NCBI GenBank assembly: GCA_040756745.1
Contig: JBFLYO010000046.1
Location: 1-20,851 of the forward strand
Direction: 5' to 3'
Length of the DNA stretch: 20,851 bases
Source of the DNA: JBFLYO01 sp040756745
Lineage (GTDB): Bacteria > Bacteroidota > Ignavibacteria > UBA10030 > UBA6906
Positions 8,025 to 15,637 of the stretch are shown here, piece after piece (within the stretch, counting starts at the first letter, position 1; the number at the start of each line of letters is the position of its first letter). The position numbers and the translations under genes were made by a program. Below the pieces are notes generated by a model. The model had not been told where the DNA came from. It worked only from the letters and a program-made list of their open reading frames with translations, and ran no database searches.

Positions 8025-8033
8025 CACGGTTTA

Positions 8034-8062
8034 TTGATTGTCAGCGCGGGTTTCAATAGATT
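8034..8062 (+). promoter_or_regulatory. Predicted promoter for the murein-salvage operon
   Basis: TTGATT (8034-8039) and TAGATT (8057-8062) followed by G are spaced by 17 bp. This is the same TTG-N20-TAnnTTG arrangement as in front of the lipoprotein amidase and namZ. The predicted leader to the ATG at 8131 is about 60 nt. A short inverted repeat ATTG-AAG-CAAT (8060-8070) overlaps the expected transcription start. No other recognisable element was seen in the 167-bp divergent gap 7964-8130. Confidence 0.4.
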
Positions 8063-8130
8063 GAAGCAATCCCGGTACTCCACGTCTCCGATTGGGCCGT
8101 CATCGCGTTCACTCACCTCCTGCGTCATAC

Positions 8131-9069
8131 ATGGACAAAACCCCGCTCGTCCTCGGCATCGATGGTGGGGCCACGAAATCACTCGGCCTTCTCGCGGATG
8201 GAGACAAAGCGGTCCGCGCGCGCTGCGTCGTGGGTCCCTCGAACCAAAACGTCATCGGCATCCGGGCGGCTGCCGCGAATCTTGCTGAGCTCATACTCCT
8301 CTGCTGCCGGGAAGCGGGCTGCGCCCCCGCTGCGGTCACACGAGCAGTGATCGGCCTTGCCGGTGCCGGGGCGGAGCATGAACGGTCTGCGCTTGCGGGG
8401 GCGGTCAACGACCTGCTCGCCCGGCAGGGAGGGCACGCAATTCCCATTGTCATTGACACGGATGCGAGAATCGCTCTCGAAGGGGCATTCGCAGGTGGGC
8501 CGGGCGTCGTGGTGATCGCCGGGACCGGTTCGATCGTCATCGGCAAAACGCCATCGGGGAGCATCACGCGCGTCGGCGGATGGGGGAGAACGCTCGGCGA
8601 CGAAGGGAGCGGGTACGACATTGGATTGCGTGCCATCAAAGCCCTCACGAAGGAGATCGACGGCCGGGGGAGCGCAGGATCATTGCGCAATTTGCTGGCG
8701 GCGGGATTCAACTTGAACACCCGTGAGGCGCTGATTACGTCCGTCTACCGTGGTAGTCTCGACATCCCCGCCATTGCGCCGCTCGTACTGGATGCCGCCC
8801 GGAACGACGACCCGGTGGGACTGTCTATCCTGCGGGACGCGGCGGCGCCGCTTGCGGATCAGGTGGGTGCGGTCATCCGGCAGTTCGATACGGGGGGGCC
8901 GACCGGCGTTGTGTTCATCGGCGGGCTGATTGACCACACCACCGTGTATTCCCGAATCCTCCGGGAAGCGATCGCCGCAACGACCCCGAGCGCCGAGGTT
9001 CGTGAAGCGCTCCATCCGCCTGCGTTCGGCGCAGTGCTGATGGCTCTTACTCAAGTCACCACATCCTGA
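8131..9069 (+). CDS. murK: BadF/BadG/BcrA-type ATPase, probable MurNAc/GlcNAc kinase
   Basis: The 312-residue protein belongs to the sugar kinase/Hsp70/actin fold. Family hallmarks are the phosphate-1 loop GIDGGATKS (9-17), DTDARIALEGA (99-109), the phosphate-2 loop GTGS (121-124), the GGWGRTLGDEGSG stretch (139-151) and the adenosine-site segment FIGGLID (about 270). Characterised relatives (N-acetylglucosamine kinase, MurK of Clostridium and Tannerella) phosphorylate GlcNAc and/or MurNAc with ATP in the cytoplasm. Context with NagZ, NamZ and an AmpG-like carrier favours the same role, but sugar specificity and phosphorylated position cannot be read from sequence. The ATG at 8131 is chosen because the glycine-rich loop then starts at the usual distance from the N terminus; the open frame to 8092 adds atypical residues. 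It is the first gene of the operon, with nagZ following after 6 bp. Confidence 0.88.
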   Translation: MDKTPLVLGIDGGATKSLGLLADGDKAVRARCVVGPSNQNVIGIRAAAANLAELILLCCREAGCAPAAVTRAVIGLAGAGAEHERSALAGAVNDLLARQGGHAIPIVIDTDARIALEGAFAGGPGVVVIAGTGSIVIGKTPSGSITRVGGWGRTLGDEGSGYDIGLRAIKALTKEIDGRGSAGSLRNLLAAGFNLNTREALITSVYRGSLDIPAIAPLVLDAARNDDPVGLSILRDAAAPLADQVGAVIRQFDTGGPTGVVFIGGLIDHTTVYSRILREAIAATTPSAEVREALHPPAFGAVLMALTQVTTS

Positions 9070-9075
9070 TCTCCC

Positions 9076-12024
9076 ATGCAATTGCGATTCCTTACTCCGC
9101 TGCTTCTGGTATCAATCACGATTCCCATGGCGTGCCGCACCGGCACAATCCCCTCCGGCATCCCCGACGGGCGTGGCGGGCCGCTATCGCCTGCGCGTTT
9201 CGCGGTGGCCGAGTCGAGCTGGGATGCGCCGGGCGCAATTGACAGCATCATCGCTTCAATGTCGCTTGAAGAGAAAGCGGGGCAAATGGTGATGGTGCTG
9301 GCGTACGGGCACTACATGAGTCTGGACAGCGACACGTTCCGACGGCTTGCCCGGCTCGTTGTCGACCGGCGCATCGGCGGGGTCATTATGGCGCAGGGGG
9401 ATGTGTACGAAGCAGCGGTCCTTGCAAACCGGCTTCAGCGTCTGGCGCGCATCCCCCTGCTGATGGGGGCCGACTACGAGCGGGGCATCTCCATGCGCGT
9501 CCGGAGGGGGACCTCGTTCCCCGATGCGATGGCGGTGGGTGCTACCCGTCAGAGCGAGTATGCATACCGCATGGGAAGAGTAATTGCGGAGGAGGCACGC
9601 GCCATCGGAGTCCATCAGAACTATGCGCCGGTCGCCGATATCAACACCAATCCGGTCAATCCGGTCATCAATACGCGTGCTTTTGGCGACGACCCCGCGC
9701 TCGTGCGTGCGATGGTGGCCGCATTCACCCGTGGCACCGTCGAGGGACGCTGCATCGCCACGGCGAAGCATTTTCCGGGACATGGCGATACCGGCAGCGA
9801 CTCCCATCTGGAGCTCCCCATCGTTGATCTCCCCCGGGAGCGCCTGGATTCCATAGAGCTCAGCCCGTTCCGAACCGCCCTCCAGAATGGCGCACGGTCG
9901 GTCATGATGTCGCATCTCGCGGTTCCCGCGTACGATTCGCTCCGGTTCCCCGCGTCGCTTTCCCATGGGATGATTGAGGGGCTCCTTAGAGAGACGATGG
10001 GATTCAAGGGCCTCGTGGTGACCGACGCGATGGGGATGCAGGCGATCACGCGCCACTTCCGGCCCGACGAAGCCGCGCTGCTTGCTGTCAAGGCCGGCAT
10101 TGATGCGCTTCTCGTCCCCCCCGATGAAGACGGAGCGATTGAGACGATTATTCGCGCCGTGCGAAGCGGCGAGATCTCCGAGCGTCGGCTGGATGCGTCA
10201 GTCCGCCGCATTCTCGAGACGAAGCGGTGGCTTGGCATCGACAGAGAGCGCTTCGTGGACATCGAAGCGATCGACACAACCGTTGCCACGCGTGCGCATC
10301 GTGCCCTGGCAAAGCAGATCTGCAGGGATGCCGTTACCCTGATCCGCAATACCGGCGGCCTCGTTCCACTCGCCCCGAACGGGAAAGGGCGCGTCGCAGG
10401 GATCCTTGTCGGCGACACGGACGATAACCGGTCGGAGATCAACCGGCCGGGACCTGCCTTCACGACAGAGCAGTACGGCCAGTATTTCATGCAACAGCTT
10501 CGCCGGAGGTCGGGCAACGTCGAGGCGATCCGCCTCATGCCGTCGAGCACAGCTCCCGAAATCGATGCGGCACTCGATGCGGCACGAAGGGCAGACGTGG
10601 TGCTGGTGGGCATGTTTGTCAAAGTGCGAACGTCGTCGGGCAGAATCGGACTGCCGGATGAGTTGCAGCGGTTCTTCGACCTGCTGCGGGATATACGGAC
10701 ACCGCAGGTTGCGTGTCTCTTCGGTACGCCCTATGTCGCGACCGGACTTCCCTCTGCACGGGCGATTCTCTGCACGTACGGCGACAGCGAAGGCCAGGTG
10801 GAATCAGCGGTTGAGGCGCTCTTTGGAGAGATTCCGGTCCGGGGGAAACTGCCGGTCTCGATAGATTCCACCATGCCCTTTGGGACCGGCATAGAGCTCC
10901 CCCAGACACAGCTGCGCCGTGACGACCCGGCGGTGGCAGGGTTCATCCCCGCAGCACTTGACCATGTGGGGGAGATCGTCGAACAGGCTATTGCCGATTC
11001 AGCATTTCCCGGCGCGCAGGTGGCGATCGTCAGGAATGGACTGCTGGTCTACAACAGGTCGTTCGGTGCGCAGACGTATGATGCCGACGCCCGCTCGGTG
11101 GACAACGGGACGATGTACGATCTCGCCTCACTGACGAAGGTCGTTGCGACGACGGTGGCGGTGATGAAGCTTTACGACCAGGAGCGGTTTTCGCTGGACG
11201 ATCCCGTAGGGAAATTCCTGCCTGCATTTGCGCACGGCGGGAAATCGGGCATTACGATTCGGCAGTTGCTCACGCACCGGGGCGGCCTTCCGCCGTTCCG
11301 GCAGCTCTGGAAGCTGGCCTCGGACTCCGCGGCCGCGCTTGATTCCGCATTCTCCTCCCCGCTCGTTGCGCGGCCGGGTGACTCGACCGTGTATTCGGAC
11401 ATCGGCATGATGGCGATGGGGAAGGTGGTCGAGACGCTCACCGGGATGCGGCTCGACGAGTATGTGAAGCGGGAATTCTACGAACCGCTGAGGATGTCCC
11501 ACACCACGTTTCTGCCTGACCCATCGCTGTGGGAGCGGATTGCACCGACAGAGGTCGACACGCTCTGGCGGCGCCGGCTGATCCAGGGAACGGTGCACGA
11601 CGAGAATGCGGCATTCCTCGGAGGCGTGTCGGGGCACGCAGGACTGTTTTCCACGGCGTCTGAGCTTGCGGTGTTCATGCAAATGCTGTTGAACCGCGGT
11701 GTGTACGGAGGGAGGCGGTACATCAGCGAGGGCACGGTCTACGAGTTCATCGGCAGGCGGGATCCTGGGCAGGAACGGTGGCTGGGCTGGGATCTGAGAT
11801 CGCCGGAGGGTTCCTCGGCTGGGACGCTCTTCTCGCGTTCTTCCTTCGGACACACGGGATTCACCGGGACTTCGCTGTGGGCAGATCCTGAACGGAATCT
11901 GGCTGTCGTGTTCCTGACGAACCGGGTCTATCCCACCCGCGCAAACAGCCGGCTGTTCAGGGTTCGGCCTGCGCTGCACGATGCAGTCATCCGCGCACTG
12001 ATGCAGACCCCGGAAAGGGAATGA
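9076..12024 (+). CDS. nagZ: Exported beta-N-acetylhexosaminidase (GH3, NagZ) fused to a serine beta-lactamase-like domain
   Basis: The protein has 982 residues. The N-terminal signal (1-20) ends in Cys20; Pro at -3 makes the lipobox imperfect. The GH3 catalytic domain (about 50-390) has KHFPGHGDTGSDSH (231-244), whose D242/H244 form the Asp-His acid/base dyad of NagZ enzymes, and nucleophile D317 in VVTDAMG. A GH3 C-terminal alpha/beta domain follows (about 410-610). Residues about 630-975 form a class C/EstB-type serine hydrolase with S685-L-T-K688, Y773-S-D775 and H926-T-G928. NagZ releases GlcNAc from GlcNAc-MurNAc units. The double-domain architecture is common in Bacteroidota, where the role of the second domain is not established; it could be a D-Ala-processing or structural module. 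The start ATG has no clear ribosome site. It is second in the operon, and the SpoIID gene starts 1 bp after its stop. Confidence 0.93.
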   Translation: MQLRFLTPLLLVSITIPMACRTGTIPSGIPDGRGGPLSPARFAVAESSWDAPGAIDSIIASMSLEEKAGQMVMVLAYGHYMSLDSDTFRRLARLVVDRRIGGVIMAQGDVYEAAVLANRLQRLARIPLLMGADYERGISMRVRRGTSFPDAMAVGATRQSEYAYRMGRVIAEEARAIGVHQNYAPVADINTNPVNPVINTRAFGDDPALVRAMVAAFTRGTVEGRCIATAKHFPGHGDTGSDSHLELPIVDLPRERLDSIELSPFRTALQNGARSVMMSHLAVPAYDSLRFPASLSHGMIEGLLRETMGFKGLVVTDAMGMQAITRHFRPDEAALLAVKAGIDALLVPPDEDGAIETIIRAVRSGEISERRLDASVRRILETKRWLGIDRERFVDIEAIDTTVATRAHRALAKQICRDAVTLIRNTGGLVPLAPNGKGRVAGILVGDTDDNRSEINRPGPAFTTEQYGQYFMQQLRRRSGNVEAIRLMPSSTAPEIDAALDAARRADVVLVGMFVKVRTSSGRIGLPDELQRFFDLLRDIRTPQVACLFGTPYVATGLPSARAILCTYGDSEGQVESAVEALFGEIPVRGKLPVSIDSTMPFGTGIELPQTQLRRDDPAVAGFIPAALDHVGEIVEQAIADSAFPGAQVAIVRNGLLVYNRSFGAQTYDADARSVDNGTMYDLASLTKVVATTVAVMKLYDQERFSLDDPVGKFLPAFAHGGKSGITIRQLLTHRGGLPPFRQLWKLASDSAAALDSAFSSPLVARPGDSTVYSDIGMMAMGKVVETLTGMRLDEYVKREFYEPLRMSHTTFLPDPSLWERIAPTEVDTLWRRRLIQGTVHDENAAFLGGVSGHAGLFSTASELAVFMQMLLNRGVYGGRRYISEGTVYEFIGRRDPGQERWLGWDLRSPEGSSAGTLFSRSSFGHTGFTGTSLWADPERNLAVVFLTNRVYPTRANSRLFRVRPALHDAVIRALMQTPERE
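12012..12020 (+). promoter_or_regulatory. Ribosome binding site of the SpoIID-like gene
   Basis: GGAAAGGGA lies inside the 3' end of nagZ, 5 nt before the ATG at 12026. An in-frame TGA at 11999-12001 blocks any longer N terminus, so this start is well supported. That matters because the protein then has no signal peptide. Confidence 0.6.
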
Positions 12025-12025
12025 A

Positions 12026-13363
12026 ATGGCGCTTGATCCGCTCATAACGGTGGGGGTCGTTTCGGCGCCGTCGCTTGCCTTCGAGTTCACGGGGCGCTAC
12101 GCCGTGGCAGACACGTCGCAGTTTGTCAGCGGACAAGCGCGCGCGTTTCGGTCAGGGCCGAAGATCGTGTTCGAATGCGGGTCATGGTGCATCGAAAGTC
12201 CACAGGAGATCCTGCTCACCGCCGCGGACGCACACGGCCCGTCGTTTACCATACGCGACGTGACCATCGGCGTGGGCTTTCACTGGGAACGGAAAGAAGA
12301 TCAGCGGTTCCTCGGTGCACTGAAGCTCGTGCCAACCGGTGACACCGTCACCGCAATCAACGTCGTCTCGGTGGAAGACTATCTGGCCAGCGTCATCTCG
12401 TCGGAAATGAGCGCATCGAGTTCCGCAAATCTCCTTGAGGCCCACGCCATTGCATCGCGGAGCTGGCTCCTGGCGCAGCTCGAGCGACTGCATGCGGCGA
12501 ATGGACGCCCGTCGCCTCATCATGCACACACCGAAGATGACGCGCGACGAATCCGGTGGTACGACAGGGAAGATCATGACCTCTTCGATGTCTGCGCCGA
12601 TGACCACTGCCAGCGCTATCAGGGCATCACCCGCGCCTACTCCGCTTCGGTCCAGCGTGCGGTGGAGAAGACGCGAGGAATGGTAGTGATGTACAACGGG
12701 GTCGTCTGCGATGCGCGGTTCTCCAAATGCTGCGGCGGCCTGACGGAGCCGTTTGAATTGGTGTGGGAGCCGGTGCACCATCCCTATCTGGTCTGTGTTG
12801 CCGATCGCGCCGCGGCTACCGAGGTGGAGACTGTGAGCGACGAGAGGCGTGCACAGGCATGGATCCGCAGTACGCCCGAGGCTTTCTGCAACAGCCGGGA
12901 TCGGCGAACGCTGGCTCAAGTGCTTGTAAACTATGATCAGGAGACACCGGACTTTTTCCGCTGGCAGGTGTCCTACGGCCAGGAGGAACTTGCCGATCTC
13001 ATCCGCACGAAATCCGGGATCGACTTTGGTGCCATCCGGGATCTGATTCCTCTCGAGCGCGGGCCGTCGGGACGGATTTGCCTCCTCGAGATCGTCGGCG
13101 ACCGGAAGACCATGGCCATTGGGAAGGAACTGGAGATCCGACGGACATTATCGCCGAGTCATCTCTACAGCTCAGCGTTCGTGGTCGACAAAGTGGGTAT
13201 GCACGAGGGGGTCCCCGGGCGATTCCTCTTCACAGGTGCCGGCTGGGGCCATGGCGTCGGCATGTGCCAGATCGGAGCGGCTGTGATGGGAGAACTGGGT
13301 TACTCTGCTGATCAGATTCTTCATCACTATTTCAAAGCGACGGAAATACATTGCGCGTATTAA
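12026..13363 (+). CDS. SpoIID/LytB-domain protein without signal peptide (putative lytic transglycosylase)
   Basis: The 445-residue protein carries a SpoIID/LytB domain. Family features are VEDYLASVISSEMS (116-129), with E127 at the position of the SpoIID catalytic glutamate, AHAIASRSWLL soon after, and a terminal GWGHGVGMCQIGA (406-418). C190 and C195 (CADDHC), with C235/C236, are candidate metal-binding residues. SpoIID of Bacillus is a lytic transglycosylase that cleaves glycan strands lacking stem peptides and leaves 1,6-anhydro-MurNAc ends. Here the N terminus (MALDPLITVG) has no hydrophobic signal, and an in-frame stop lies just upstream, so the protein appears cytoplasmic, unlike sporulation SpoIID. 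It may act on imported glycan fragments. Its end overlaps the next gene's start by 13 bp. Confidence 0.85.
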   Translation: MALDPLITVGVVSAPSLAFEFTGRYAVADTSQFVSGQARAFRSGPKIVFECGSWCIESPQEILLTAADAHGPSFTIRDVTIGVGFHWERKEDQRFLGALKLVPTGDTVTAINVVSVEDYLASVISSEMSASSSANLLEAHAIASRSWLLAQLERLHAANGRPSPHHAHTEDDARRIRWYDREDHDLFDVCADDHCQRYQGITRAYSASVQRAVEKTRGMVVMYNGVVCDARFSKCCGGLTEPFELVWEPVHHPYLVCVADRAAATEVETVSDERRAQAWIRSTPEAFCNSRDRRTLAQVLVNYDQETPDFFRWQVSYGQEELADLIRTKSGIDFGAIRDLIPLERGPSGRICLLEIVGDRKTMAIGKELEIRRTLSPSHLYSSAFVVDKVGMHEGVPGRFLFTGAGWGHGVGMCQIGAAVMGELGYSADQILHHYFKATEIHCAY

Positions 13364-15108
13364 GATCGATCTCACTCCTCGTTTCCCTGTGGTCGTTAAC
13401 GTCCGTCACGGCGTTCGCACAATCACCCTTCCTCCGGCTCATTGTGCCCGAGGCAGACACGGTGCACACCGCATCCGACCGATACAGGTTGTCGGCCGGC
13501 ACAAACCCCGGGAACTCCATTTCGCTGAACGGTTCCGCGCTCCGGGTCTATCCATCGGGAGCGATCGCAGGGCTTCTGAATCTGCGGGTCGGTGAAAATC
13601 TGTTTACGCTCCATGCGACCAGTCCGGCGGGTGATACGACGTCAAAGACCTTCATTGTCGTCCGGGATCGTCCGATCGAGACCAGCCCCGCAACGCCCGT
13701 GCAGATCGACACCGTGCTGATGGAACCAGCCAGCGATCTCTGGCTGGATGCCGGCGACTTGCTTCAGGTGCAGTTCAAAGGAAGCCCCGGCGGCACGGCG
13801 ACGTTTCTCGACGGCCGGCCAATGACGGAGCTTCCCCCCTCATCGGCATTCGGGCTCCGCGGGGTCTACCAGGGGGTGTACCGGGTGCAGCGAGGCGACA
13901 CCCTTACCGGGCGGAGAATTGCGATTCACCTGGCCGATACGACGGGGGCGAAGGCGGAGATGCTTTCGCGAGGCACAGTGTCGTTCATGGCAGACGAATT
14001 TCCGCTCGTGGGGATCACCCGCGGCTACCGTCCGGCGCTCGGCTTCGGCCTCGGCGAAGACAGGCTGGGAGGAGCGAAGATGTCGTTCCTCGTCCCGGGA
14101 GTGCGGCTTGCGATCACGGGGAAAAGTAACGGCATGTACCGGGTCGCGCTTGCGCCGGGCCACGAGGCCTGGATCTCTGAGTGGTCTGTTGAGCTCCTCC
14201 CGCGGGGAACACATCCGCCCGCCGCCCTGACGGGGAACTGGACGGTCAGCGGCCATGGACGGTATGACTATGTGAACGTCAGCCTTACGGAGAGACTCCC
14301 CTTCGTATCAACCCAGGAATCGAATCCCACCAGGATTCACGTCGACCTCTTCGGAGCCTCATCAAATACCAATTGGGTCATCCAGTCGCTGACGACATCC
14401 GAGATCACCAATGTCAGCTACACTCAGCCCGGGACGGGCGTCTTCCGGATCACGCTCGAACTCAAGCACAGGCAGATCTGGGGGTATGACATCAATTACA
14501 CGCCCACAGGTCTTCAGATACGGGTCCGCCACCAGCCGGAACGACTCAAGATCAAAGCCCTGACATTCGCACTCGATGCGGGACACGGCGGCGACAACAA
14601 GGGCGCCTTGGGCTCGACCGGCGCGATGGAGAAAGACGTCAACCTTGCCACTGTCCGTCACCTGAAAGCGCTTCTCGAAGACCGCGGAGCGCGCGTAGTC
14701 CTGACCAGAGAAGGAGACGAAAACCTTTCAATGGCTGATCGCCTCCGGAAGGTGCTCGCGGCCGACCCGGACATCCTCATTGCTGTCCACTCAAATTCTA
14801 TAGGCCTCACATCGGATCCGCGCGAGACACGGGGGACGAGCACATATTATAAATATCCCTGCTATCGCCCACTGTCGTTGTTCATCGTCAACGAGATCCT
14901 CAAGACGGGCCTTCCCTTGAACGGGAATGTCGGAGCGTTCAATTTCGCACTTAACGGGCCGACGGAACTGCCAAACGCCCTGGTTGAGCTCGCCTTCATG
15001 TCGAACCCGGAGGACGAGATGCTCCTCCTCGACGACGACTTTCGGAAGGAACTTGCGGAGCGCATTGTTGACGGCATCGATAATTTCCTCGACTGGTGCG
15101 ATGACTAA
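13351..15108 (+). CDS. Exported N-acetylmuramoyl-L-alanine amidase (AmiC-like, Amidase_3)
   Basis: The 585-residue protein probably starts at TTG 13351: this gives a good signal peptide (residues about 1-23, ending TAFA), no ATG is available nearby, and a weak CGGAAA lies 4 nt upstream. The N-terminal half is beta-rich. It includes an SH3-like stretch (about 220-290) and an AMIN-like segment (about 300-395), modules that usually bind murein or target amidases. The Amidase_3 domain (about 404-583) is complete: D409-A-G-H412-G-G, E427 in AMEKDVN, H480 in VHSN and catalytic E546 in VELAFMSN. It should remove stem peptides from murein in the periplasm, producing the denuded glycan that NamZ, NagZ and SpoIID-type enzymes need. 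It overlaps the SpoIID gene by 13 bp and the acetyltransferase gene by 8 bp. Confidence 0.92.
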   Translation: MRVLRSISLLVSLWSLTSVTAFAQSPFLRLIVPEADTVHTASDRYRLSAGTNPGNSISLNGSALRVYPSGAIAGLLNLRVGENLFTLHATSPAGDTTSKTFIVVRDRPIETSPATPVQIDTVLMEPASDLWLDAGDLLQVQFKGSPGGTATFLDGRPMTELPPSSAFGLRGVYQGVYRVQRGDTLTGRRIAIHLADTTGAKAEMLSRGTVSFMADEFPLVGITRGYRPALGFGLGEDRLGGAKMSFLVPGVRLAITGKSNGMYRVALAPGHEAWISEWSVELLPRGTHPPAALTGNWTVSGHGRYDYVNVSLTERLPFVSTQESNPTRIHVDLFGASSNTNWVIQSLTTSEITNVSYTQPGTGVFRITLELKHRQIWGYDINYTPTGLQIRVRHQPERLKIKALTFALDAGHGGDNKGALGSTGAMEKDVNLATVRHLKALLEDRGARVVLTREGDENLSMADRLRKVLAADPDILIAVHSNSIGLTSDPRETRGTSTYYKYPCYRPLSLFIVNEILKTGLPLNGNVGAFNFALNGPTELPNALVELAFMSNPEDEMLLLDDDFRKELAERIVDGIDNFLDWCDD

Positions 15109-15637
15109 CCCGTCGCTCCGCACATGGACCGTTGACGATATCGAGACCGTGCGCAATATCGCGTGGGTGACGTGGAAAGAGACATATGGGCCGTTCATCC
15201 CCGAGAAGGACCTCCGGGCGTATCTGGATGATCAGTATTCGCGCACCAAACTGGAAGAAAAGGTGCGCAATCATTTGTTGCGGGGCGTGATCGCCTCGTG
15301 GGACAACGTTGATGTCGCCTACATGATCGTCGCCAGTGTTCCGCAAGAAGGGCGTTGCTATGTCTCGTCGGTCTATGTCCTGCCTGCGTATCAGGGGAAA
15401 GGCATCGGGAGCTCCTTGCTCTCGCTGGCCCGGGAGATCGCCCGCGGGGAAGGATACAACAGCATCTGGCTCGCAGTGATGACGGAGAACAGGGCGGCAC
15501 GGGAGTGGTACGAACGGATGGGCTTTCAGTTCCCCCAGGAGGCGCCCTTCACCATGGGATCGACGACGGTCAATCACCTCATCGGTTTTCAACGGTTTGA
15601 CGAACACACCAGCCATGATCGTGTCCACTCAGTCTGA
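15101..15637 (+). CDS. GNAT-family N-acetyltransferase
   Basis: The 178-residue protein starts at the ATG at 15101, overlapping the amidase stop by 8 bp. The longer open frame upstream is the amidase gene in another frame. The acetyl-CoA pyrophosphate loop is Q98-G-K-G-I-G103 after strand VYVLPAY. The C-terminal GNAT segment has N130, then AAREWYERMGFQ (132-143). The length and N-terminal half resemble PaiA/RimI-like enzymes that acetylate amines of small molecules. There is no signal peptide, so it acts in the cytoplasm. Its substrate is unknown. Position between a murein amidase and an AmpG-type importer suggests an imported amino sugar or muropeptide amine, for example N-acetylation of a de-acetylated amino sugar, but this rests only on context. 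Its last 23 bp overlap the permease start. Confidence 0.85.
   Translation: MTNPSLRTWTVDDIETVRNIAWVTWKETYGPFIPEKDLRAYLDDQYSRTKLEEKVRNHLLRGVIASWDNVDVAYMIVASVPQEGRCYVSSVYVLPAYQGKGIGSSLLSLAREIARGEGYNSIWLAVMTENRAAREWYERMGFQFPQEAPFTMGSTTVNHLIGFQRFDEHTSHDRVHSV

Noticed and set aside
7964..8182. A 73-codon upstream extension of the lipoprotein amidase
   Set aside because: It would place the lipobox cysteine internally and run through the divergent promoter region and into the kinase gene.
12026..13363. Evidence of sporulation from the SpoIID-like gene
   Set aside because: No other sporulation gene is present and the lineage signatures are Bacteroidota-like. SpoIID/LytB domains occur widely outside spore formers.
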